Below the pieces are notes generated by a model that was not told where the DNA came from, ran no database searches, and saw only the letters and a program-made list of their open reading frames with translations. Positions 1 through 6,741 of a stretch of 14,067 nucleotides of DNA are shown piece by piece. A program made the translations under genes and the position numbers. Position 1 is the first letter of the stretch. Each line of letters starts with the position of its first letter. Source of the DNA: Sulfurivirga caldicuralii (lineage in GTDB: Bacteria > Pseudomonadota > Gammaproteobacteria > Thiomicrospirales > Thiomicrospiraceae); contig DQVN01000140.1 in NCBI GenBank assembly GCA_015661715.1, positions 1 to 14,067 of the forward strand, read 5' to 3'.

Positions 1-1160
1 GCACCGGCAAAACTGCAGCCTTTGTCCTGCCCGCGTTGCAACAGTTACTGGACGAGGCCTCAGTCCCCCAACAACCCCGCAAGCTGCTGCTGGCCCCCAC
101 CCGGGAGCTGGCCCAGCAAATTCACCAGAATGTGCAAGCACTGGGGCGGTTCACCCCAATCCGCAGCCAATTACTCATCGGCGGTGTCGCCCTACAGCAG
201 TGGCAACAGCGTGAGACGCCGCACATTCTGGTCAGCACCCCCGGTCGGCTGCTGACACTGGTGGGCGAAGGGGCGGTGGATCTCTCCGAACTGGATCTGG
301 TGGTCATTGATGAAGCCGACCGGATGCTGGATATGGGGCTGGGCGCGGATGTCATGGCCATTCTGGAAACCCTGCCCCAAAGTTTTCAGGCGGCGCTGTT
401 TTCCGCCACCCTGGCAGGTGAGGGCATTGACACCTTTGCCGAATCGGTCCTGGACGACCCGGTACGCATCGACTTGAATCATCCCGATACGGTTTCACAA
501 CAGGTGCAACAGCAGGTGATTCACGCCAATGATGCCTCCCACAAGCGCCGCCTGCTGCATGCCCTGGTCACCGACCCCAGTTGCCAGCGGGCGCTGGTGT
601 TTACCAACAAAAAAGAGACAGCGGCGCAGGTCAACGACTGGCTGCGCCAACAGGGTGTGCCCTGTACCCTGCTCCACGGCGATCTGCCCGCACCCAAGCG
701 GCTAGAGCGCATTCAAGCCTATCGCACAGGCAAACGCCCCATTCTGGTCAGCACCGATCTGGCGGCCCGCGGGTTGGATGTGCCAGAGATCACCCATGTA
801 ATCAACTATGACGTGCCGCACCGGGCGGACATCTATATTCACCGCATCGGGCGCACCGGCCGGGGGCAAAATGTGGGCATCGCCTGCACCCTGGTCACCT
901 TCGAACAACTCAAAGACCTACAGCGCATCGAATACCGCCTGGATCAAACCCTGCCGGTGATCACCATTCCCGGACTGGAACTCAAAGGGGAAAGCTTTGC
1001 CGAACGCCTGCGCGAATACCGACGCAAGCTCAAGCAGATCAAACGGCAAAAGAAGAAAAACGCCCTCAATCAACCGAAGAAAAAGCGCAAACTGCGCCAC
1101 CGTGCACAGAAAAACAAAGGCAAACCCCGCCGTTCACCCAACAAGGTGGCACAAAAATAA
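1..1160 (+). CDS. DEAD-box ATP-dependent RNA helicase, 5' end missing (RhlE/SrmB-like)
   Basis: ATP-dependent RNA helicase of the DEAD-box family, probably acting in ribosome assembly or RNA turnover in the cytoplasm. The frame is open from base 3 and starts inside motif I (TGKTAAF), so the Q motif and N-terminus lie outside the window; a TTG at 36 is internal, not the start. The remaining motifs follow in order: Ia PTRELAQQI, Ib TPGRL, II DEAD at 309-320, III SAT at 402-410, IV ALVFTNKKE, V STDLAARGLDVPE, and VI HRIGRTGRG from base 840. All catalytic motifs are intact. After about base 1014 the protein becomes a Lys/Arg-rich tail of about 48 residues, of the kind used for non-specific RNA binding in SrmB and RhlE. 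I cannot choose between those subfamilies. The gene ends in TAA just before a hairpin terminator. Confidence 0.93.
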   Translation, partial: TGKTAAFVLPALQQLLDEASVPQQPRKLLLAPTRELAQQIHQNVQALGRFTPIRSQLLIGGVALQQWQQRETPHILVSTPGRLLTLVGEGAVDLSELDLVVIDEADRMLDMGLGADVMAILETLPQSFQAALFSATLAGEGIDTFAESVLDDPVRIDLNHPDTVSQQVQQQVIHANDASHKRRLLHALVTDPSCQRALVFTNKKETAAQVNDWLRQQGVPCTLLHGDLPAPKRLERIQAYRTGKRPILVSTDLAARGLDVPEITHVINYDVPHRADIYIHRIGRTGRGQNVGIACTLVTFEQLKDLQRIEYRLDQTLPVITIPGLELKGESFAERLREYRRKLKQIKRQKKKNALNQPKKKRKLRHRAQKNKGKPRRSPNKVAQK

Positions 1161-1162
1161 AA

Positions 1163-1192
1163 CCCCGCCAATCGGCGGGGGATCTCCTTTTT
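1163..1192 (+). terminator. Hairpin terminator after the helicase gene
   Basis: A perfect 7-bp stem, CCCCGCC (1163-1169) with GGCGGGG (1174-1180) around a four-base loop, lies two bases after the helicase stop. A run of five T sits at 1188-1192. The seven bases between stem and T-run make it a less than ideal intrinsic terminator, but its place fits the end of the helicase unit. Confidence 0.6.
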
Positions 1193-1300
1193 GTCCACCT
1201 GTACATAACGCCTATATCGGCAACTTGCGGTTGACTGCCTGCTCTTCCGCTGCACAGGCCTGACCACCTGTTATAACGGCCACCGCCACCCAGACTTGAG

Positions 1301-1309
1301 TGCTACAAT
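1301..1309 (+). promoter_or_regulatory. Candidate extended -10 promoter for proC-yggT-yggU
   Basis: TG-C-TACAAT is a full extended -10 element (TGn plus a hexamer matching TATAAT at five of six bases). Transcription would start near 1316, about 17 bases before the proC ATG. No good -35 is seen at 16-18 bp upstream, as is common for extended -10 promoters. A TTGACT at 1231-1236 is too far away to pair with it. Confidence 0.35.
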
Positions 1310-1332
1310 TTCCAGCAAAATGGAGAGCAACC

Positions 1333-2163
1333 ATGCACAACGCAACCCTGGCCTTTATTGGCGCCGGCAATATGGCGCGTAGCCTGATTGGCGGCCTGGT
1401 TCAGGCCGGTTGGCCTAAAGACCGCCTGCTGGCCACTGACCCCAATGCCGCGGCCCGTGCCCAACTGACCACTCAGTTGGGCATCACCACCCTGGAAGAC
1501 AATGCTGAAGCCGCCCGTCAGGCGGATGTGGTGGTGCTGGCGGTCAAACCGCAACAGCTCCAAAGCGTCTGCCACGCCCTGCAGCCCGCACTGAGCCATC
1601 GCCCGCTGATCCTTTCCATCGCAGCCGGTGTACGCAGCGCAGATATCGACCGCTGGTTGGGCGGCGGTCTGCCCATCGTGCGCACCATGCCCAACACCCC
1701 CGCGCTGGTCGGCGCCGGCGCCACCGGGCTGTATGCCAACGCCAGCGTCAGCGCAGCACAGAAAACCCTGGCGGAAAACATCCTGCGCGCCGTTGGCATG
1801 ACGGTGTGGGTGGATGAGGAAAAGCTGCTGGATGCGGTCACCGCCCTCTCCGGGAGTGGTCCAGCGTATTTCTTCATGCTCATGGAAGCCATGCAGGCAG
1901 CGGGCGAGCGCTTAGGTCTGGATCGAAACCAGGCCCGGTTGCTGACGGTGCAGACAGCCCTGGGCGCAGCGAAAATGGCGCTGGAGACCCAGGAAGACAC
2001 CGCTGAGCTGCGCCGACGGGTTACCTCACCCCGCGGCACCACAGAAGCGGCGCTGAATGTCTTTTTTAATGCCGGTTGTGTGGAAATTGTGGATCGGGCG
2101 CTGACCGCCGCCTATCACCGCGCAGACGAATTGGCCAACGAACTGGCTCAAGACAAGGAGTAA
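1333..2163 (+). CDS. proC: Pyrroline-5-carboxylate reductase
   Basis: Catalyses the last step of proline synthesis, NAD(P)H-dependent reduction of 1-pyrroline-5-carboxylate to L-proline, in the cytoplasm. The 276-residue product has the Rossmann dinucleotide loop GAGNMA at residues 10-15, VKPQ at 71-74, MPNTPALVG at 119-127, ALSGSGPAYFF at 171-181 and the family signature VTSPRGTTEA at 230-239. Length agrees with E. coli ProC (269). ATG 1333 is chosen over an in-frame GTG at 1300 because GGAGA at 1322-1326 sits six bases before it and the Rossmann strand then starts normally. The next gene, yggT, begins four bases after the stop, a pairing common in gammaproteobacteria. yggS, often found just upstream of proC, is absent here; the helicase gene is in its place. 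Confidence 0.96.
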   Translation: MHNATLAFIGAGNMARSLIGGLVQAGWPKDRLLATDPNAAARAQLTTQLGITTLEDNAEAARQADVVVLAVKPQQLQSVCHALQPALSHRPLILSIAAGVRSADIDRWLGGGLPIVRTMPNTPALVGAGATGLYANASVSAAQKTLAENILRAVGMTVWVDEEKLLDAVTALSGSGPAYFFMLMEAMQAAGERLGLDRNQARLLTVQTALGAAKMALETQEDTAELRRRVTSPRGTTEAALNVFFNAGCVEIVDRALTAAYHRADELANELAQDKE

Positions 2164-2166
2164 AAC

Positions 2167-2742
2167 ATGGGAGCAGGCACCCAAGCACTGGTTTTTCTGC
2201 TGCAGGTCATCTTTGGCCTGATGACCTTTATCTTCATCCTGCGCTTTCTGATGCGCGCCATGCATGTGGATTGGCGCTTGCCGGTGGTGCATATGGTCGC
2301 CCGCCTGACCAACTGGGCCTGCGCGCCCCTGGGCAAGCTTCTACCGGTCAAAGGGCGCTGGGACTGGAGCGCCCTGGTGGCCGCATTTTTCAGCCAACTG
2401 GCCTATGTGTTGCTCATCAGCCTGATCAGCGCCCGCGCCTATTCCGCAGGGGCCATGGGCCTCTTTGCCCTGGCCGAAACCCTGAATGTGCTGCTGGACA
2501 CCCTGTTCTGGCTGATTATCATTCAGGTCATCCTCAGTTGGATCCAGCCCGCCTACAATCCCAACCTGGTGATTTTTCAACAACTGGTAGAACCCATTCT
2601 GGCGCGCTTTCGCCAATTTATTCCCCCCATTGCCGGGCTGGATCTCTCACCCATCGTGGCCATTGTGGTCATCAAGCTGGCGCAAATCCTGTTGGTGGGG
2701 CCCATTGCCGCTGCCGCCTCCACCGCACTGATGGGAATGTAA
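2167..2742 (+). CDS. yggT: YggT family inner-membrane protein
   Basis: Integral membrane protein of 191 residues with two YggT repeats, the usual gammaproteobacterial form. Hydrophobic helices cover roughly residues 7-28, 68-95, 100-130 and 160-188. The first repeat holds ILRFLMRAM followed by PLGKLLP; the second holds IIQVILSWIQP, then EPILARFRQFIPP and GLDLSPIVAI, the most conserved signature of the family. Its function is not well established; homologues are linked to osmotic tolerance and, in phototrophs, to thylakoid or cell-division organisation. The start is fixed by AAGGAG at 2155-2160, which overlaps the end of proC. The stop codon abuts the ATG of the next gene, so translation is probably coupled. 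Confidence 0.9.
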   Translation: MGAGTQALVFLLQVIFGLMTFIFILRFLMRAMHVDWRLPVVHMVARLTNWACAPLGKLLPVKGRWDWSALVAAFFSQLAYVLLISLISARAYSAGAMGLFALAETLNVLLDTLFWLIIIQVILSWIQPAYNPNLVIFQQLVEPILARFRQFIPPIAGLDLSPIVAIVVIKLAQILLVGPIAAAASTALMGM

Positions 2743-3018
2743 ATGGCTGCCCGCTGGGAGGGTGAAGATCTGATTCTGCCCATCTTGCTACAGCCCAAGG
2801 CCAGAGGTGACCGGCTGGTGGGCTGGCAGGGGGATGAACTGAAAATCACCCTCACCGCACCCCCCGTGGACGGCAAAGCCAACGCCCACCTGATCAAATT
2901 CCTCGCCAAGCAGTTCAAAGTGGCTAAAAGCGCCATCACCATCGAAGCCGGCACCCTGTCGCGTCATAAGCGCTTGCGTATCCGCAGCCCGAAAGTACTG
3001 CCCGATGGGCTTATTTAA
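2743..3018 (+). CDS. yggU: DUF167 (YggU-like) small protein
   Basis: Small soluble protein of 91 residues in the UPF0235/DUF167 family, function unknown. The family core is clear: LPILLQPKARGDRLVG near residues 12-27, LKITLTAPPVDGKANAHLI at about 33-51, FLAKQFKV, then ITIEAGTLSRHKRLRI, which ends the alpha/beta fold. The ATG directly follows the yggT stop codon without spacing and there is no strong ribosome site, so expression probably depends on coupling to yggT. proC-yggT-yggU is a recurring gammaproteobacterial cluster. The stop codon runs straight into the first hairpin downstream. Confidence 0.9.
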   Translation: MAARWEGEDLILPILLQPKARGDRLVGWQGDELKITLTAPPVDGKANAHLIKFLAKQFKVAKSAITIEAGTLSRHKRLRIRSPKVLPDGLI

Positions 3019-3039
3019 GGGGGGTCCCCCGATTTTTTT
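3019..3039 (+). terminator. G/C hairpin plus T-run after yggU
   Basis: Four G (3019-3022) can pair with four C (3027-3030) around a four-base loop, followed by GA and seven T at 3033-3039. The stem is short but all G-C and starts right after the yggU stop codon. It fits a rho-independent terminator for the proC-yggT-yggU transcript. Confidence 0.5.
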
Positions 3040-3040
3040 C

Positions 3041-3088
3041 AAGCGCCGTTTTCGCACTTTGCCATGGGGCGGAAAATAGCGCTTTTTT
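3041..3088 (+). terminator. Second terminator hairpin after yggU
   Basis: AAGCGC (3041-3046) pairs with GCGCTT (3079-3084) and TTTTC (3049-3053) with GAAAA (3072-3076), separated by a 2x2 internal loop. Six T at 3083-3088 overlap and follow the stem. It can act on rightward transcripts as a back-up for the hairpin at 3019. On the minus strand the bases after the stem are mostly A, so it gives no intrinsic stop for the motor operon that converges here. Confidence 0.5.
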
Positions 3089-3097
3089 ACCGTTTTT

Positions 3098-3814
3098 TTA
3101 GGTTTCCGGCTGATTTTCCACCATTTTGACAAATGCAGCGGTAATAACAATCTCCACACGACGGTTCATGGCCTTATGCTCTGGCGTATCATTGGGCACC
3201 AGGGGCCGGGCAGCGCCATAACCGGTGACGGAAAACCAGCGGGGATCCATGGCCGAAGCCCGGATCAGATAGGACATGACAACCTGCGCGCGCATGGCGG
3301 ATAAAATCCAGTTGTTACGCAGAGGCGAAGTGGGCGCGACCGGATCACTGTCCGTATGCCCGGCAATACTGATTTCCGGTTGAAAAACCATTCCCCTTTC
3401 CAATGCCTTACGCAGCATGGCGCGCCCGCGGGGATGTTCCTGTTCGTTGAACAGACGCAAATAGCGTAACTGGCGGCCGATCTCCATCAGCTGCCAGCGC
3501 AATGTCTCTGTAGGCACCGCTTGAGCCGGCGCAAATCCCTCCGTGGCGCGGATGTGAATCACAATCCCCCGGGAATCCCGCTTGACCACCACCAGATCCA
3601 TGTTCTGTTCTTCAACCGCCTGCTTTAGCTGCCAATACGCATAGGTGAGCTCATCATCCACCCATTTCTGCACCCGGGAGATGGCCCCGTAATTCAGCGC
3701 CAGCATCATAATGAAAAAGGTGATCAACAGCGTGGTGACATCGCCAAATGACAGTAACCAGCCACTGCGCGCCCGCTCCTGCAAAGCGCCATCTGCGCGC
3801 TCAGACCGCGCCAT
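3098..3814 (-). CDS. MotB-type stator protein with OmpA-like peptidoglycan-binding domain (keeps membrane Asp)
   Basis: B-subunit of an ion-driven stator: one inner-membrane helix next to a MotA-type channel, with a periplasmic OmpA-like domain that grips peptidoglycan. The 238-residue product has a basic N-tail, one helix at about 18-41 (GWLLSFGDVTTLLITFF) with the ion-carrying aspartate at Asp25 (codon 3740-3742), a linker, and an OmpA-like domain from about residue 90. That domain holds AGHTDSDP (Asp155), LSAMRA (Arg175), GYGAARPL (198-205) and NRRVEI (217-222), so the diaminopimelate-binding Asp and Arg are present. It is shorter than E. coli MotB (308). Its start overlaps the preceding OmpA-like gene by 14 bases. 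It is the last gene of the leftward run. It could drive flagellar rotation or another envelope process; no flagellar gene is in the window. Confidence 0.9.
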   Translation of the reverse strand: MARSERADGALQERARSGWLLSFGDVTTLLITFFIMMLALNYGAISRVQKWVDDELTYAYWQLKQAVEEQNMDLVVVKRDSRGIVIHIRATEGFAPAQAVPTETLRWQLMEIGRQLRYLRLFNEQEHPRGRAMLRKALERGMVFQPEISIAGHTDSDPVAPTSPLRNNWILSAMRAQVVMSYLIRASAMDPRWFSVTGYGAARPLVPNDTPEHKAMNRRVEIVITAAFVKMVENQPET

Positions 3815-4529
3815 CCTCGCCCTCCAGGATGGTCATCTGCGGTTGAATCAATAGTTCAACCCGCCGATTACGCGGATCTGTGGGATCTGGAAACAATGGA
3901 TGCATGGTGCCATAGCCCGCTATGCCCCAAAATGCATCCGGCAGCAGACTGGCCTGTTTCAGCAGACGCATAATGGTATAGGCGCGAAACACGCTCAAGG
4001 TCACATTATCTTTGAAGGGGGCATTGGGGTGTAAGGGATTGGCGTCCGTATGCCCCTCCACACGTAAGGTCAACAACACGCGATAACCCCGGGCTTCAAT
4101 CGGCTGAATAAAGGGGGCGTAACGCTGCTGAAACTGCGCCAGCTCAAGCCGACGCAACATCCGCCCGATGCTGTCCACATAGGGACGGAAACGGGGATTT
4201 AACTGCGCGCGCGCAGGCGCAAACAGGGACTGACGACTAAATAAGGCCGCGCGAGGATAGACACGCACCCCTTTGGGAAAAACATTTTCCACCGCCAGCC
4301 AGTCGGACAGCCCCATCTGCTGTGTCATATTTTTGACATCCTGATACAGCTGCTGGGTCAGTTGCTGGTGGGCGCGTTTTTCCACAATCCCTTCCAGCGG
4401 CACTTGAGTAATCAAAACGATAAAAAAGGCCAATAAGCTGGAAAACAGCGCCACATAGGCCATCAGCCAGATACGCTGAAAACGCACCTGCGTCTGTTCG
4501 CTGGTCTGTTGGGCCGTTTGGGGATCCAT
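3801..4529 (-). CDS. MotB-like OmpA-domain protein lacking the membrane aspartate
   Basis: A 242-residue protein built like MotB: a short cytoplasmic tail, one membrane helix at about 20-42, a linker with coiled-coil character (about 45-75) and an OmpA-like domain from about 90. The domain has the peptidoglycan-binding residues in EGHTDANP (Asp162) and LSVFRA (Arg182), plus GYGTMHPL (205-212) and NRRVEL (221-226). The helix reads MAYVALFSSLLAFFIVL. Aligned with E. coli MotB through Tyr and AFF, the proton-carrying Asp32 becomes Ala27 (codon 4449-4451), so this subunit should not carry ions by the usual route. Its ATG overlaps the motA-like TGA by one base and its end overlaps the next B-type gene by 14 bases, implying fixed co-production. 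It may be the partner of a mixed B-dimer, or a structural or regulatory subunit. Confidence 0.85.
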   Translation of the reverse strand: MDPQTAQQTSEQTQVRFQRIWLMAYVALFSSLLAFFIVLITQVPLEGIVEKRAHQQLTQQLYQDVKNMTQQMGLSDWLAVENVFPKGVRVYPRAALFSRQSLFAPARAQLNPRFRPYVDSIGRMLRRLELAQFQQRYAPFIQPIEARGYRVLLTLRVEGHTDANPLHPNAPFKDNVTLSVFRAYTIMRLLKQASLLPDAFWGIAGYGTMHPLFPDPTDPRNRRVELLIQPQMTILEGEDGAV

Positions 4530-5356
4530 CAGTGCAACGCCTCCAGTTGCGCCTGCAGCCGCTCATCCACAAAGGCCAGCAGGTGGGCTTTGACCATGAG
4601 CGGGCCTTCCTGACGCCACAAGGCTAGCACGGCTTCGATGACCATCTGATCCTTGAAACCCTCCGCCTCCGCCAGAATTTTCAACTTACCGGCCACCGGC
4701 ATGAAAATCAGATTGGCCAGCAAGACGCCGTAAAAGGTGGTGACCAGCGCCAACCCCATGCCAGTCATCAATGAGCTGATCATATTCTGCGCCTCTTCCG
4801 CCCCATAGGCGGAGACAGCCTGCTCGCCCCCCTGGGTGGTCATCATAATGATCAGCCCCATCACCGTGCCCATCATGCCAAATGCGGGCGCATAGGCCGC
4901 CATGGTATTGAACACATCCTGGCACAGCATCTGACGCAGCATCTGCGCCTTCATGCGCGTCTCCAGCACCTGACGCAACGCCTGTTCATCCTTGTAGATC
5001 AAGGCTTCTGCCAGGGCAGAACGGAAAAAAGGATCGTCCACTTCATCGAGGTGGCGCTCCAAAGAGAGCAGCCCACCCCGTTTGACATGGTGTGCTAAGC
5101 TCACCGCCTGCTCGATCACCCCCTCCGGGGTGGGGGGTTCCTGGGATAGAACCCGCCAAATTCCCCACAGAATACAGGCCACTTGAGAAAAGGGATAATT
5201 GACCATCACCGCCGCCAGGGTACCGCCCAACACCACCCCCAACGCCTGAAGGTTGAAAAAGGCACCGATAATGCGGCCTTTGTCATAGTCCACCATGCTG
5301 AGCAACAGCACGATCAGACCAATGATCAGCCCCAGAATGGTGGCGGCTTTGCTCAT
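4529..5356 (-). CDS. MotA/PomA-type stator channel protein
   Basis: Inner-membrane channel subunit of the MotA/PomA family, which forms a ring around MotB helices and turns ion flow into torque. The 275 residues show four membrane helices (about 5-22, 36-54, 152-174, 198-222). The cytoplasmic loop carries the charged pair matching E. coli MotA Arg90/Glu98 as Lys92 and Glu100 in KRGGLLSLE. Pro157 (YAPAFGMMGTVMG) and Pro220 (NLIFMPVAGKL) match the two key prolines of MotA. The stretch between helices 3 and 4 is about 15 residues longer than in PomA and E. coli MotA as I recall them. AAGGGA lies four bases before the start. The acyltransferase gene ends 15 bases upstream. The lack of a long cytoplasmic tail argues against a ZorA-type defence protein. 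Confidence 0.9.
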   Translation of the reverse strand: MSKAATILGLIIGLIVLLLSMVDYDKGRIIGAFFNLQALGVVLGGTLAAVMVNYPFSQVACILWGIWRVLSQEPPTPEGVIEQAVSLAHHVKRGGLLSLERHLDEVDDPFFRSALAEALIYKDEQALRQVLETRMKAQMLRQMLCQDVFNTMAAYAPAFGMMGTVMGLIIMMTTQGGEQAVSAYGAEEAQNMISSLMTGMGLALVTTFYGVLLANLIFMPVAGKLKILAEAEGFKDQMVIEAVLALWRQEGPLMVKAHLLAFVDERLQAQLEALH

Positions 5357-5371
5357 AGTGTCCCTTGTGTT

Positions 5372-6205
5372 TTAGTGCCGGTTGCGCCCTCCCTGCTGAT
5401 CCAGAAACAGGTGTTGCGCAAACCAGTGTTGTATCTGTTCACTGATTGCCTTGGGCTTTTGCCCGTAAAAGTAGAACGGCGGGCTAATGACCACCTGAAT
5501 AACGCCGGGGTATTTCATGAAGCCATTCTTCGGCCAGAACTGTCCGGCATTGTGGGCCAACAGATAACTGGGCACATCCGCTTTGGCCGCCAGCATCGGC
5601 CCACCGATTTTGATCTCCCCCAGCGTTCCCGGCGGCATGCGCGTGCCCTCTGGGAAAATGACCACCCACAACCCCTGTTGCAACCGCGCCAGCCCCTGCT
5701 CCACCAGCTTTACCAGCGCCTGGCGACCCGCCTTACGATCCAGGGCAATGGGGTGAAGCAATGCCATGCCCCAGCCAAAAAACGGGATGCGCAGCAACTC
5801 GCGCTTCAGCACATACACCTGCGGCGGAAACAGCGACTGCAGGGCGATGGTTTCCCAGGCAGATTCATGTCGAGCAAAAATCAGGCCATTTCTCTGTTTA
5901 TCCACCTGCTCTAAGCCGTGCACCACATAGCGCAGGCCACAGGTCACCCGAAGCCACCACAGGGTAAAGCGCCCCCACTGGGTCATATAGCGATAGCGGA
6001 TATGAAAAGGGAAAGGCCACAAGAGCTGGCCGGTTACAGCAAAGAAGATCATGCTAGCGATGCGCCCGATCTCAAACAGCAAAGAGCGGACAAACACCAC
6101 CGCCCGATTATACTGCCAGCGCGGCGGCGGAGAGGCCGCCGGCAGCCCGCCTGCCGCGGACTTATTCAGCGCGCTATTCGCGCGTGTGTCCTGTTTTATG
6201 CCCAT
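5372..6205 (-). CDS. PlsC/LptA-like lysophosphatidic acid acyltransferase
   Basis: Probable 1-acyl-sn-glycerol-3-phosphate acyltransferase, adding the second acyl chain to make phosphatidic acid at the inner membrane. In a 277-residue reading, a membrane helix at about 47-62 is followed by block I HESAWE (His113-Glu118), ALLHPIALDR in block II (148-157), block III FPEGTRMPPG (184-193) and block IV ADVPSYLLAHNAG (209-221). Block I is H-X4-E rather than the textbook H-X4-D. The place beside gmhB and glyS matches lptA (PA0005) in Pseudomonas aeruginosa. The first 30 or so residues are polar and proline-rich, unlike the family, and ATG 6205 has only a weak ribosome site, so an internal start (for example GTG near 6100) is possible. 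As drawn it overlaps gmhB by 10 bases. Confidence 0.88.
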   Translation of the reverse strand: MGIKQDTRANSALNKSAAGGLPAASPPPRWQYNRAVVFVRSLLFEIGRIASMIFFAVTGQLLWPFPFHIRYRYMTQWGRFTLWWLRVTCGLRYVVHGLEQVDKQRNGLIFARHESAWETIALQSLFPPQVYVLKRELLRIPFFGWGMALLHPIALDRKAGRQALVKLVEQGLARLQQGLWVVIFPEGTRMPPGTLGEIKIGGPMLAAKADVPSYLLAHNAGQFWPKNGFMKYPGVIQVVISPPFYFYGQKPKAISEQIQHWFAQHLFLDQQGGRNRH

Positions 6206-6738
6206 AGGCGCTCAACGGCTGTCAAAAGATTGTCATACACAGGCACCTGCAGACGCTCAATCTCCGCCCCATGGGATGAAAGGGTGCGTCGCCCCTTGCC
6301 TGAGCGCACCAGCACCGGCTGCATTCCCACCGTCAACGCCGCCTGTACATCAGAAAAGGTATCGCCGACAAAAGGCACACCGGCCAGATCGACACCATAG
6401 CGCCAGGCGATGGCGCGCAACATCCCTGCACCGGGCTTGCGCGCCGGAGACTGCTCATGGGCCTGATAGGGTGCCGTGCTGATCCAGTCAACCCGCCCCC
6501 CCGCTGCCGCCACCAACCGCTGCAACTTCAGATGCATCTGCGCCAGCGCCACCCGATCATACAACCCCCGCGACAAGCCCGACTGATTGGTGGCCACCGC
6601 CACCGTCCAGCCCGCCTGGGTCAAGCGCGCAATGGCTTCCATGCTGCCGGGCACCGGCACCCACTCCGCCGCAGACTTGATAAACGCATCCGCATCTTCG
6701 TTGATTACCCCGTCGCGATCCAATACGATCAGCCGCAT
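6196..6738 (-). CDS. gmhB: GmhB-like HAD phosphatase (heptose 1,7-bisphosphate 7-phosphatase family), zinc ligands missing
   Basis: HAD-superfamily phosphatase of the GmhB/HisB-N group; GmhB removes the 7-phosphate from D-glycero-D-manno-heptose 1,7-bisphosphate during ADP-heptose synthesis for the lipopolysaccharide core. The 180-residue length is typical. Catalytic parts are intact: Asp7 and Asp9 in LDRDGVIN, TNQSG at 50-54, RKPGAGM with Lys101, and VGDTFSD at 124-130. The family's structural zinc site, CPH...CDC before RKP, here reads APY (89-91) and SPA (97-99), so all four ligands are lost. The intervening loop is also short. It starts three bases after the glyS stop and overlaps the acyltransferase gene. 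Another sugar or polyol phosphate may be the true substrate; the assignment rests on family and gene order. Confidence 0.88.
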   Translation of the reverse strand: MRLIVLDRDGVINEDADAFIKSAAEWVPVPGSMEAIARLTQAGWTVAVATNQSGLSRGLYDRVALAQMHLKLQRLVAAAGGRVDWISTAPYQAHEQSPARKPGAGMLRAIAWRYGVDLAGVPFVGDTFSDVQAALTVGMQPVLVRSGKGRRTLSSHGAEIERLQVPVYDNLLTAVERLWA

Positions 6739-6741
6739 AGC

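Noticed and set aside
1518..2042. 174-codon open frame opposite proC
   Set aside because: It is a shadow frame in G+C-rich coding DNA; its Ala/Ser/Arg-rich product shows no family features, whereas proC is unmistakable.
2076..2765. 229-codon open frame overlapping yggT
   Set aside because: A shifted frame of proC/yggT with low-complexity His/Gly/Arg/Pro content; yggT has the ribosome site and family motifs.
3098..5356. Zorya-type anti-phage system (ZorA/ZorB)
   Set aside because: The MotA-like protein has no long cytoplasmic tail, and no ZorC, ZorD or ZorE-like gene is near. The neighbours are housekeeping genes.
3098..5356. TolQ-TolR or ExbB-ExbD energy-transfer pair
   Set aside because: Both B proteins have OmpA-like peptidoglycan-binding domains, and the channel protein has four helices with the MotA charged loop and prolines.
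5183..5914. 243-codon open frame opposite motA and plsC
   Set aside because: It crosses two well-supported genes on the other strand and has no recognisable domain.
6107..6112. Perfect TATAAT on the minus strand inside the acyltransferase gene
   Set aside because: No -35 or extended -10 around it, and it lies in a coding region; chance is the simplest explanation.
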